Shown: positions 21,201 through 30,017 of the stretch, in pieces
Numbering within the stretch: position 1 is the first letter of the stretch
Layout: every line of letters starts with the position of its first letter
DNA from: Dissophora ornata
Taxonomy: Eukaryota > Mortierellomycota > Mortierellomycetes > Mortierellales > Mortierellaceae
DNA length: 30,794 nucleotides
NCBI GenBank assembly: GCA_025201705.1
Contig: MU616851.1
Location: 1 to 30,794 of the forward strand
Direction of reading: 5' to 3'
Notes under the pieces: generated by a model
Database searches by the model: none
Seen by the model: the letters and a program-made list of their open reading frames with translations, nothing else
Told to the model about the DNA's origin: nothing
Position numbers and translations under genes: made by a program

Positions 21201-24157
21201 ACTCCATCCTACCATGGCACAATGCTCCTGTCAAGGTGCACCTTACTGATCGCGCTGCCTTTGTCCTGTTCAACATATTCGCCTCAAAATATCCGCTTCG
21301 ATAAACAGACGAGGCCATCGTAGATCAAGTTATCGCAGGGTCAGAAAAGACTGCTGAATTCGCCGGGATTGCCACGCTAGAAGAATCCATCCTCTCTGGG
21401 GCCATCGAAGCCTCCCTGCAGTCCGCGCAGGAAGACGCGGACCTCCAGCAGTATTTAACACAAGACGATGACATCCTCTTCGCTGCCATCAATGAGGCCC
21501 AATTCGGAGGCGGGACCGAAGAGTGCTCACATGTCAAGGATGTTGTCAAGCCTGCACAGTTCCGCCGATTGATCGCCAAGCATAAGGATTGGGACCACTG
21601 TCAGGGCTGTCTCAACGATCACGCAAGAATCAAAAAGCTAGCGCAGACATTGGATACAGCTCTGGCGGCCCTAGCCTTGGCTGATATGTCAGGCGACCCG
21701 ACCGAGGGCTTGCCTGCAGATTCATTGTGGATGTGCCTCTCGTGCTGCGAGATTAATTGCGGGAGGGCACTCAAGAAGCATGCGATAGTCCATCATGATA
21801 AAACTAGAAAAGATCACCCTTTGGCTATCAATCTCGCGTCTTTGGACTGCTGGTAAGTGACCAAGTTCGTTGTTGCCCTGTAATCGCTTTTGAGCTAGAC
21901 CAAATAGCAGCAGCAACTTGACGCCATTCCTCTTATTATGTTTTTCTGTGCAGGTGTTACGAGTGTGATGACCAGTTGGCAACATCCAAGAATAAGAATC
22001 CTGCTGCCCAAGAGTATCAATCATTACTTTCCAAATTGCTTCAGGCCAGGCAGTCCAAAGCGCGAGGTTTGTTCACTATCAACAAATGCAACCTTTATCG
22101 CCTCACAGTGACGATTAGTCACCATTAATGCCTGTTTGCTGTCATCCATTGTTGTGTGCACGCGCATAGAGGTATCTGTTGCGCTGGCCAAGAAATCGAA
22201 AGGAGCCGCTCCTGCGGCCGCCAAAACGAGGATTTTTACTCCAGGTCTGCAGAACCTTGGCAACACCTGTTTTTTTAATTCGGTTATGCAGGTGCTGACC
22301 GAAACAAGGTCGCTGAAGGTCATCCTTGGCGACAAGAATCAGTCAGAGCTCCCGACGTCCCTTTCGGCCATAACAGAGAAGGGACTGGGCCCCTTGACAA
22401 CGACCTTTAAGGATTTCTTGTTTACCATGTGGAAGCAGCAGGGTGGCATCGTTACTCCACGGGATCTGTTCATGCAGATTGCCAAGAAATGGAAAGTGTT
22501 TCGTGGGTTTAGGGAACAGGACAGCCAGGAACTCATGCGGCATTTATTCGATGGCATCAGATTGGAGGAAGTGGATCTTATCAAGAAGAAAGTCGCGGGA
22601 GAAAGCGCTTCATCTTCGTCTGAACTAGACGCCACAAGCAGCCATGATGAGTCGCCAAAATACGTTCCGTTTATTGACAGCTGTTTCTCAGGAAAGTTAG
22701 CCAGTGTAATAGTCTGCCAATCCTGCAAGAAGGTAAGGCCTGCAATGCATGAGACTTTCCAAACTGCGAATGTTTACGCTCTGAGACTGAACGGGTAAAA
22801 AAAAATTGCCCTCGGATGTGTTTAGTGCTCATATTCGTACGAAGATTACTTTGATCTGTCCCTGCCAGTCAAAGGCGCACCTCTGGATGTGGGAGGAGGC
22901 AGTCTGAGGGAAGTTCTTCGCGCCAGATCAAGGGCTGCAGGCGTTGACATCTCTTTAACACCAGACGCCGACGACAAGTACCCGATTTCTGAGGAAGATC
23001 AAGGGTCGCAGGCTCATCTAAAGCATGTCGAGAAGCTGCTTAGAAACATATCTGCAAAGTCGAGTCCCGGTACACTCTCCATAGAACGCTCCCTGAACCA
23101 GTTCACTAGTGTTGATTGCCTCGAAGACGAAAACAAATTTGCTTGCGAAAACTGCTATGAGTTAATCAGGTCCTATGGACAGTCTGTGCAGGACATTGAG
23201 TCCCGGGCAGAGAAACCAATCAATACGCTTAAGGAGAAGCATCAGACAGAGATGGAAGGGGCTGTCGATGAGACCAAGGTTGATATGGAGGAGGAAGAGG
23301 ATGGTAGTAAGGAGAACACAAGTGAGTCGGACTCGGACGGGGATGCCCTGGATGCTGCAATGCACTCCGACACCAAGACGAGCATATCTCCAATGCAGCC
23401 CATTCAAGAGTCGCAGCATATTCTTCGCAAGGCGTACAAGCGGTACCTGATCTCTAGCCTGCCTCCAACGTTGGTCCTTCATTTAAAACGATTTGAGCAC
23501 AGCGCGTCAAGATTCGGACTCATGCGTAAAATTGAGGATCAAGTCGATATTCCGGTGGAAATCGACATGAGTCCGTATTGCATACCTCAGAGTGAGCTCG
23601 AGGACGAAGATGCCGAGGGACAGCACTCGGAGGATAAGGACAAGGCGTCTGCAGTTGTGAACAGTCAAGAGGGCCAAAAGACCTCGAAAAAGTATAGGCT
23701 GTATGGTGCGACCGTGCACCAAGGCTCTCTCGCCACGGGTCACTACACCAACTATGTCCTTTCCTCCAAGGTTGAACATCCCCCGCCCGCCGCGGATCAC
23801 GATAAGGCATCGTCTTTGGCCCCACCTGTTTCTACTCCAAATGGGATCGACGTGCCTGACATCCCGCTTAAAGAATTGCTTGCGCGACAGAACCAGACGA
23901 AGAAGAGGAGGAGGGGTGGTCAGGCAAAGAAAGGAGGTGATGCCCCCTCGGCTACCAAGTCGGAAGTGGAAAGGCAGCCATCTAATGAGGCGGACACACT
24001 TCCCGTGGACTCTGGACGTCTGGGAGAGGATGCGGTGACAAACGAACAGCCGGATTCGAGGCAGTGGATCCATTGCAGCGACACGAATGTCCGGCTGGCG
24101 ACGCTGCAGGAAGTGCTTGCCAGCCGGCCATATCTGCTCTACTACGAGCGGTGCTAA
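21016..24157 (+). CDS. USP16: USP16/USP45-type ubiquitin carboxyl-terminal hydrolase
   Basis: Cysteine protease that removes ubiquitin; animal USP16 acts on histone H2A and on ribosomal substrates. My exons are 21016-21109, 21309-21852, 21954-22066, 22170-22732 and 22826-24157; phases close to 881 codons (human USP16 is ~820). It starts with a basic tail (MPQKKKKTSQ). A UIM-like helix (EESILSGAIEASLQSAQED, ~56-74) is followed by a ZnF-UBP domain (from C104: CSHVKD, CQGC, WMCLSCCEINCG, HDKTRKDHPLAI, CWCYECDD). The USP core follows: Cys box GLQNLGNTCFFNS (catalytic C284), QDSQELMRHLFDGI, CQSCKK with CENC as zinc pairs, and His box HQGSLATGHYTNYV (catalytic His ~744). A long acidic insert splits the core, and another Lys-rich low-complexity insert precedes the terminal WIHCSD...ASRPYLLYYER. 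An AATAAA lies 20 nt after the stop. Confidence 0.95.
21149..21198 (+). repeat. (TC)n microsatellite in USP16 intron 1
   Basis: About 50 bases of nearly perfect TC dinucleotide repeat inside the first intron, roughly 110 nt before the exon 2 acceptor. Likely polymorphic in length. Confidence 0.9.
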
Positions 24158-24176
24158 GTAGAACTAGGCACTGTGG

Positions 24177-24182
24177 AATAAA
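24177..24182 (+). terminator. Poly(A) signal of the USP16-like gene
   Basis: AATAAA 20 nt downstream of the TAA stop at 24155-24157. Confidence 0.55.
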
Positions 24183-24547
24183 ACAGGCGACGGAGAATAG
24201 GGGAGAGTGAAACTGAGATGCCGAGAAGGTGTGTGCGCTAGCTGAAGGCCTTCGACAGCGTGTCAGCGATACTGTCCTATCGGCTAGAGCCGCTTTCGGA
24301 TAGGTTGTGTCGAGTGGTGGCGTGAGTGCAGTTGCGGGGCAGGACTGGGCGCACTCTCTGGCCAATTGAAGAACGGGCGGGTGAGTCTGCGTCCGCTTTT
24401 TTTTTCCCTTTATTTCTATCGTCGTTGCCTTTTCTTCTTCCTCTTCCATACTTCCTCGCCTCCATTCACCACACGCCCGCGTATTACTACCCCTCTCCAA
24501 ACACCCTCCCCAGCACCTGTACTGCACCCGACCCAAACCCGGCTACA

Positions 24548-25524
24548 ATGACTCGCACTCGCACCGGCGACTACAAGGGCCTTGCCGCTGCCCAGCGCGA
24601 CCGCCACCAGTCCAGGTGAGGACAGTGGCGCATCTCATCCTGTCTGCACAGAGAGGCATAGTCTCCTTATGCGACAATATACTGACCACTCCTCGGCCCT
24701 CTGGGCCTTCCTTGCTTTGTTTGATAGAAACGGTGCGGACCCCAGAGCGATCCCAAAGAAGGCAGGAGCTGGAAATGGCAACTGGGGTGTCCCAGGATGT
24801 GAACTCGATCAGCAGGAGCAGACCTCTGCATTGAGGTATGTGAACAAGGACATCATTCCTTCAGGTTATCATGTGTGGCACCCCTCCATGACGACAGGAA
24901 GTTTGTGCTCCCATCTCGCACACGATGAACACGACAAAGAGAGCGATGGCTGCTGCTCTCCTCTGTTGCGTCGTCTCTTCTTTCTCCACAAAGCAGTCCG
25001 TAATCAACTCTAATCTGTGTATCGTTGCTCTGCCTGCATTTACTTGGCTGTGCTCTGCTCTGGAATGGGACTCTTACGTGCAGCAACATGGCCACCTCCC
25101 CTCCCGAGAACAAGATCACTGTAAGTGTCCTTACGGAAGTTCGTCAGAAACTGGGCATTTTGCTTTTATTATTTTTTTTTTTCCCACAGCCGCGAAACGC
25201 ATGAATTGGAACCGCTCCAAAATTTATTTCACATCTCACGCGATCAACAGTGAAAAATGAGCAAACTTTACCCCCCCCACCCCCCGCAGTCCCCACGCGT
25301 CTCCTCCCGTCCACTTCTAGACTACCCACAAGCCTAGCCACTTTTGAACTTGCTCCAGATACCCGCTTGCTGAAAAAAAGAACGATATTTGCATCATCCA
25401 TTAGGTGATCGATGCCGAAGCTTTCAGCCGCCTCCAGAACAGCGGCAGCGCCCAGTCGATGGCCAATGACGAGCAGCGCGACGCTGACGAAAATGCCACC
25501 TCTTCCACGTCAGCGTCCTCCTAG
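24548..25524 (+). CDS. STF2: STF2-like small hydrophilic protein
   Basis: Related to the fungal Stf2/Tma10 group: small, soluble hydrophilins linked to ATP-synthase stabilisation, ribosome association and stress or desiccation tolerance in yeast. Exons are 24548-24615, 24728-24835, 25084-25120 (a 37-nt micro-exon) and 25405-25524; phases close to 110 codons. Diagnostic features are the start MTRTRTGDYKG, the RDRHQSRNGADPRAIPKK stretch, and the core GAGNGNWGVPG, which matches the GKGNWGKPG motif of yeast Stf2. The C-terminal part (VIDAEAFSRLQ and an acidic Ser/Ala tail) is less conserved. There is no signal peptide or membrane segment. It is split over four tiny exons, so no single ORF reveals it. 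The orthology call rests on the short core motif and the MTRT start. Confidence 0.78.
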
Positions 25525-25599
25525 GCCCCCTCCCACATGACATGGTTGAAGGCAACCACAAGCACTCAACCCACCACTGCTGGGTTTCTTGTGGCTTAC

Positions 25600-25636
25600 A
25601 AAAAAAAAAAAAAAAAATAGCCTTATTCACTTTATC

Positions 25637-25665
<29 letters not shown>
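25600..25665 (+). repeat. Twin homopolymeric A tracts
   Basis: Runs of 18 and 29 adenines separated by 19 nt of ordinary sequence, in the 3' region of the STF2-like gene. Confidence 0.85.
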
Positions 25666-25669
<4 letters not shown>

Positions 25670-25744
25670 GAGCTGGGATTTGCATTCCTTCTCCCTTTTT
25701 TTGTCCGCTTTTATTCGCTCTCTGGTCACTCTGTATATAGTCAC

Positions 25745-25765
25745 AATAAAAAATAAAATAAAGCC
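25745..25765 (+). terminator. Poly(A) signal cluster for the STF2-like gene
   Basis: Overlapping AATAAA and AATAAAATAAA hexamers about 220 nt after the stop of the STF2-like gene. Confidence 0.5.
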
Positions 25766-25820
25766 CCGTGAGAGAATTCGCATGCTTTCATTGGCGAATA
25801 CGACGCTGATAAAATATATA

Positions 25821-25848
25821 CATGAACATGAACATGAACATGAACATG
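25821..25848 (+). repeat. (CATGAA)n hexanucleotide repeat
   Basis: Four perfect copies of CATGAA followed by CATG, between the two convergent genes. Confidence 0.85.
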
Positions 25849-25934
25849 CTTCTGTAGTTGCGGTTGTTGTCGAAAAGTTGCTCGGGCGCATTTTTTTTGT
25901 TCTGTTTTTGTTCCGACAACGTGTATTGACGATA

Positions 25935-26684
25935 TTATCCTGGTCCGACCTTGGGGATATCGTAGTGCTCGGTCATCTCCTCAAGTTTCCGGTTCAGATC
26001 CTATCAGAAACAAAGAGAGATCAGGTTAAAAAGACGACCATACATACACACACACACACACTGCCAGCAATATCAATGCAGCTTATTCTTGAAGAGTACC
26101 ACACAACGAGAAAACCATTGACTTACAGCTACTTTCTCTTTGTGCGACTTCATGGCAGACTTGAGAACCTTTTCCTCTTGCTAGAAAAGCGAAAATACAT
26201 ACGCCCAGGAAAATAATAATGTTGAGTATTCACGCAGCAGAATAAAAAAATAATAATAACAGATCAAGTGCTGCATCTTGGCAAGCAACAGTATAACAAA
26301 GAAAAAGACGTACTCGTTTCTGCTGGACTTCTTCAAATTTGATCTCTGCGGCGGTCTTCTCAATGACCTTGATGGGCTTTGAAGGAGGTGGTGTCGACTC
26401 CTCGGCCTCCAATGCTGCTTTAACCTTTGCTGGATCCGTCTTTTTCTTTTTTCTAGAGGGAGAGAGAGAGAAAGAGAGAGAAAGAGATGTTGATACCGCG
26501 GTCTTGTCAATGCTTCGTGCTTGTTTCGTCGTTGCCAAGAGCAGTCTACTGGACAGTCAGTTCTGGAGAAAGGTTGTAGGTTTATGATGGGTGAAAGGGG
26601 TCTTTCATGAGATGCGTACTTTTTGGTGATTCCTCCGCCGCCTTTGAACTTGAGGGAACCCCCTGCTGTCTCGTAGTCGCCCAT
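25935..26684 (-). CDS. FAM32A: FAM32A-like spliceosome-associated protein
   Basis: In humans FAM32A sits in late spliceosome complexes with its C-terminal tail near the active site, promoting exon ligation. Exons (descending) are 26684-26620, 26452-26314, 26180-26127 and 26000-25935; phases close to 107 codons (human ~112). The start MGDYETAGGSLKFKGG corresponds to the family's Gly/Leu-Lys opening. A lysine run (KKKKKTDPAKVKAA) follows, then an amphipathic central helix (AAEIKFEEVQQKR, QEEKVLKSAMKSHKEKVA). The C-terminus DLNRKLEEMTEHYDIPKVGPG carries the hallmark EHYDIPKV. The human protein, as I recall, ends in SWTK after IPKV; here the end is GPG, so the last residues differ. Intron 1 ends in a long C/T tract before CTAG. 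The gene is divergent from the C2H2 gene at 26909, with 224 bp between starts. Confidence 0.92.
26045..26061 (+). repeat. (CA)n microsatellite in FAM32A intron 3
   Basis: About eight CA dinucleotides inside the third intron of the FAM32A-like gene. Confidence 0.75.
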
Positions 26685-26908
26685 CCTGTCCTGTGGGTGG
26701 ATACCTGCGGTGCTGCTTGGAGTCAGTAGTCAGTGGAAAGTAATGGAAAAGACCGTGGAATGAATGAATGGACTGCGATCCCTGTCTGGCAGGCAAGCCA
26801 CACAGCCTTCAAGGCAGCAAGTAAACAATAAAAAAAAAAAAGAAAAAGAAAAATAATCGCCTTCCCACTCATCACCACATACCCCCCACCTCTTTCCCTC
26901 CCTACACG
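26685..26908. promoter_or_regulatory. Divergent promoter region of FAM32A and the acidic C2H2 gene
   Basis: A 224-bp gap between opposed start codons. It contains an A-rich block (~26827-26853) and a C/T-rich leader directly before the ATG at 26909. No TATA box is obvious. Confidence 0.45.
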
Positions 26909-27805
26909 ATGCTGAAGCGCGCCCACCGAGAACTGGCCAGGAATGCCATTTACACCGAGGTCATGCCTACGGGAGTAGAGGATGACCTTTCACAAATGGA
27001 GGCTCTCGCCCAATTCTCAGACTCTGGGTCGGACTCGGACAGCTCCTCGGACGACGATGACGACCTTCGACGCAAGAGTCGCAATGGCGCTGAGGATGGC
27101 GAGGACGACCTTGATAGTGATGAGGATGCTGAGCTCGAGGCTTATATCCAAAAGTACGAGGGATCCAAAAAGAAGGACGAAGGGGAGGAGGAGGGATCGG
27201 GCAGCGAAAACGAGGAGGAAGGATCATCAGACGAAGAAAAGGAAGGCGAAAGTGAGGGTGAGGGAGAAAGCGAAGAGGAAGGGCAGACCCACTTCCGTTG
27301 CAAGATCTGCCCCAGGAAGACTCTCAAGAATGAAACCATGGTCAAGGTCCATCTCAAGGGCCACTTGCACAAGGCCAACCTCCGACTCTACAAGAAGGCG
27401 CTGAAGGAGGAACGAACAAAAGAAGAGATTGAGAAGCTGAAGGCCAAGAACCTGAAGAAGAAGGAAAAGTCGCTCCAGAAGAAGGATGACCGCAAGGCTG
27501 CACAGAAACAGAAGCTTAAGGAGAAGAAGAAGAGGCAGTGGGAAAAGAAGATGGCCGCCGCTGCAGCGACTGCAGGATCGACCTCAACGAACAAGCAAGA
27601 GAGCAAGGGCGATACGGAGAAGGATGCAAAGAAGGACGCGCAGAAGGACGCACAGAAGAAGAACGCACAGAAGAAGGATACACAGAAGAAGGATGCAAAG
27701 GGAACATCGTCATTAGCGCCAGCAACAGCGAACGGTCTGAAGACACAACAGCAGGGATCGAAAAGCAAACCTGCACCAAAGAAACAGAAGACCGCAAAGG
27801 CATAA
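26909..27805 (+). CDS. Acidic and lysine-rich protein with one U1-like C2H2 finger
   Basis: No orthologue assigned. Single exon, 298 codons. Residues 1-35 form a conserved-looking N-terminus (MLKRAHRELARNAIYTEVMP). Residues ~37-127 are almost all Asp/Glu/Ser/Gly. A single zinc finger lies at 131-154 (CKIC, then VHLKGHLHK; C-x2-C-x13-H-x5-H), with the long histidine spacing of the U1/matrin-type RNA-binding class. After it comes a Lys/Glu/Arg helix-forming region (~160-215), an Ala stretch, and short Lys/Asp/Gln repeats (KKDAQKD, KKDTQKKDAK) ending in a basic KKQKTAKA tail. The alternation of acidic and basic tracts with many Lys-Lys pairs suggests a nucleolar or pre-ribosomal protein (inference). 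The ATG at 26909 is the first in frame after a C/T-rich leader. Confidence 0.85.
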   Translation: MLKRAHRELARNAIYTEVMPTGVEDDLSQMEALAQFSDSGSDSDSSSDDDDDLRRKSRNGAEDGEDDLDSDEDAELEAYIQKYEGSKKKDEGEEEGSGSENEEEGSSDEEKEGESEGEGESEEEGQTHFRCKICPRKTLKNETMVKVHLKGHLHKANLRLYKKALKEERTKEEIEKLKAKNLKKKEKSLQKKDDRKAAQKQKLKEKKKRQWEKKMAAAAATAGSTSTNKQESKGDTEKDAKKDAQKDAQKKNAQKKDTQKKDAKGTSSLAPATANGLKTQQQGSKSKPAPKKQKTAKA

Positions 27806-28181
27806 AGCACACATATTATTGAGCATTCACACCTTAGTTAGTTTGTACAATACACATTTTCATTTCAGATCCATCTGCAAGAATACATGCTTGTGCGAAG
27901 GACAGGCCGCGATGCTCAGCGATAGGCTGCGGTGTCGATGAACTGATGCGGCGAGGAGCGTGTTGTCTTGCTGGCAAAGGCTGAGCCATGGTGGCTCATG
28001 CCATGCCTTGTGGCAGCGATCGCCGTTTTAAAATGCGTGTGAATATGACGCTTCGAATGGTTCGAATCGGACAATCGGTGCAAACGTTAAAGAATTCCGC
28101 GCAGAACCTCATTCCTCTCCCCTCATCACTCCCCAACATCCTCGCCTCATTCCACATCCCCATTCCCCACAGAAACAAAAA
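27806..28181. other. Intergenic region upstream of the dehydrogenase gene
   Basis: 376 bp with no supported gene. It holds two TTCGAA palindromes 9 bp apart (28052-28057 and 28061-28066) and a C-rich pyrimidine leader (28110-28170) ahead of the ATG at 28182. A GGTTCGAATC match here resembles a tRNA B box, but no tRNA fold surrounds it. Confidence 0.5.
28052..28066 (+). promoter_or_regulatory. Paired TTCGAA palindromes
   Basis: Two identical 6-bp palindromes spaced about one helical turn apart, 116 nt before the dehydrogenase start. The spacing fits binding of a dimer of dimers, but no factor can be named; the heat-shock element spacing (GAA, 2 nt, TTC) is not met. Confidence 0.25.
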
Positions 28182-29430
28182 ATGACTGTCTCCCCCACCA
28201 TTATCGTCACCGGAGCCTCTCGTGGTATCGGTCGTAGCATTGTGCTGCTCGCGATCCAGAATCTCGGCGCCAACGTCATCGGTATCGCCCGTTCCCAGGA
28301 GGCACTCCAGCAGCTGTCCCACCAAATCGAGAACGATCTCCAGCTCAAGGACCGCTTCAAGTTCGTGGTCGGGGATGTCACTGACGAGTCCACCTCGAAG
28401 GATGCTGTTGCCCTCGCCTCACAGTCCTGGAATGGCCGCATCGACGGCCTTGCACTCAACGCCGGGTAATACAGTGTTTCTTGTGGTTTTGGCAGACCCG
28501 ATCACACTTGCCCCTGACCTTTTAGCTAACCGTTGTCGATCGCTGTCTTTGTTTTTGATTAATGTCACTCTACAGCATGGTTGAGCCCTTGGGATCCATC
28601 GCCACCACAACCGTCCAAGACTGGAAGCAGTAACGTCAACATGTCAATGCGTCAATTGCCAACACAGCGAAACGGAACGGGAAAACTGTAGCCGACAAGA
28701 GGATCAGCCTGAGGCTAACAACCTTCCCCCTTTTCTCTGTCTTTCATATCACACAGTGCCTTTGATGTCAACTTTTTCTCAATCATGACCCTTGTCCAGC
28801 ATGCTCTCCCCGCTCTACGTGAATCCAAGGGTCGGGTCATCTTTGTGAGCTCTGGCGCTGCTGTCAACAGCTACCATGGATGGGGCGCCTACTGCACGTA
28901 AGTCATTTATCAAAGAAAACTGTCCATCGCTAGCTACGCGTGTGTTGCATCAATCATGGCTAAACCATTATCACCGGCATACCCTTTGTTACCCCTATGC
29001 CTCTCAGGTCCAAGGCTGCACTCAAAATGTTTGGAGAGAGTCTTGCCAAGGAGGAGCCCGAGTTGACTTCTGTCTCTATCCGCCCAGGAGTTGTTGACAC
29101 TGAGATGCAATCAGTCATCAGAACCAAGGGTAAGAAGGGGGTATCCGCAAAAGTACCTCAGAAAACCCAAAAATCAGGCAATGTTCCACGCACACTAAAA
29201 ATGACGTTTGTTCCTTTGTGGAAAACATCCCCCTCCCTTTGTTAGGTGTTGACAATATGGTTCCTGAACAGCATGCAAAGTTTGTGGACCTCCACGCATC
29301 CAAGACTTTGCTTCACCCTGACCAGCCTGCTCACGTCATTGCTAGCTTGGCGGTCAATGCCCCCAACTCGATGAGTGGAAAGTTCTTTTCTTGGGATGAT
29401 AAGGAGTTGATGGAGCACCGCAAGCAGTAG
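28182..29430 (+). CDS. Short-chain dehydrogenase/reductase, sepiapterin/benzil reductase-like
   Basis: NAD(P)-dependent oxidoreductase with a Rossmann fold, most like the yeast Irc24/YIR035C group and sepiapterin reductases. Exons are 28182-28465, 28576-28629, 28757-28897, 29008-29129 and 29246-29430; phases close to 261 codons, typical for the family. The cofactor loop TGASRGIG is at residues 10-17, followed by an Arg (GIARS) that favours NADP. The structural ALNAG motif ends exon 1, the catalytic serine lies in VIFVSSGAA, and the catalytic pair Y158-x3-K162 (YCTSK) straddles the exon 3/4 junction. RPGVVDTEMQ is the usual post-catalytic PG motif. It has no signal peptide or membrane segment, so it is probably cytosolic. 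The substrate cannot be read from the sequence. AATAAA signals follow at 29495 and 29550. Confidence 0.93.
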
Positions 29431-29900
29431 ATGAGGAAAAATAGAGAGACTGAGAATGAGAATCAGAACGTGAGGGAGAGAATGCATCAGATAGAATAAA
29501 ATGAGAGGGTCGAAGAGACTGTGGGAATGATTAGTAAGTATGGAGTTTCAATAAAGGCAAATTGCAATTGGCTTGAATAGCTGTTTGAACAATCAGGTTT
29601 TCATGATGAGGAGCTAGAGTTGGCCCCGTAAGAGAGACCAGAAAGAAATAGAGAGATGACGATGGCTCCTTTTCGGATTATTAAGCGCGGCGTGGAGAGC
29701 ATAGACAGAGGGATGGAGATGGAGGCTTGGCCTGAGAACCAAAAGTACGAGGTCGTCCGCATAGCACACAATGCCCGATCAGTGGCCGATGGGTCCGATT
29801 AATAATCAACGCGGGCGAGAGTGTTTGCCAGCAGCGAATTATATTCGACCACAGCCCCGTACAACATCGCGTCAGTTGACGACAGTCTCTACTTAAAATG
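29431..29900. other. Intergenic region between dehydrogenase and GST
   Basis: About 470 bp holding the dehydrogenase 3' end and the upstream region of the glutathione S-transferase gene. Around 29775-29800 the motif CCGAT recurs (CCGATCAGT, GGCCGATGGG, TCCGATTA). No gene is visible. Confidence 0.4.
29550..29555 (+). terminator. Poly(A) signal of the dehydrogenase gene
   Basis: AATAAA 120 nt after the stop; a second AATAAA at 29495-29500 is an alternative. Confidence 0.45.
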
Positions 29901-29908
29901 TATAAAAG
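29901..29908 (+). promoter_or_regulatory. TATA box of the GST gene
   Basis: TATAAAAG 110 nt upstream of the ATG at 30018, the only clear consensus TATA box at a sensible distance before a gene in this window. It fits an inducible gene. Confidence 0.65.
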
Positions 29909-30017
29909 GGACACCACCATCCTCACATTATCCCTTCTCTTCATTCTCACCATCACTCTCGCAGCTCTCCACAAGAACACAAGAACGCACACTCACAGAC
30001 ACACTCATAGACACACA

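Larger units (their letters stand above)
25525..25934. other. Convergent 3' region with two poly(A) runs
   Basis: Between the STF2-like and FAM32A stop codons. It holds A18 (25600-25617), A29 (25637-25665), an AATAAA-rich patch at 25745-25765 usable by the plus-strand gene, TTTATT at 25710-25715 (AATAAA for the minus-strand gene) and a (CATGAA)n run. No gene is visible. Confidence 0.6.

Noticed and set aside
25600..25665. A tracts considered as the tail of a retroposed element
   Set aside because: No element body, target-site duplication or promoter sequence could be seen next to the tracts.
26181..26684. 167-codon minus-strand frame starting at the FAM32A ATG
   Set aside because: It shares the first exon but reads through intron 1 into another frame; the spliced FAM32A model explains the region.
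27388..27810. Minus-strand frame rich in Phe/Cys/Ser resembling membrane segments
   Set aside because: It is the antisense shadow of the Lys-rich tail of the C2H2 gene; its hydrophobicity comes from reversed AAG codons.
28052..28075. GGTTCGAATC match suggesting a tRNA B box
   Set aside because: No A box, acceptor stem or anticodon stem could be placed around it.
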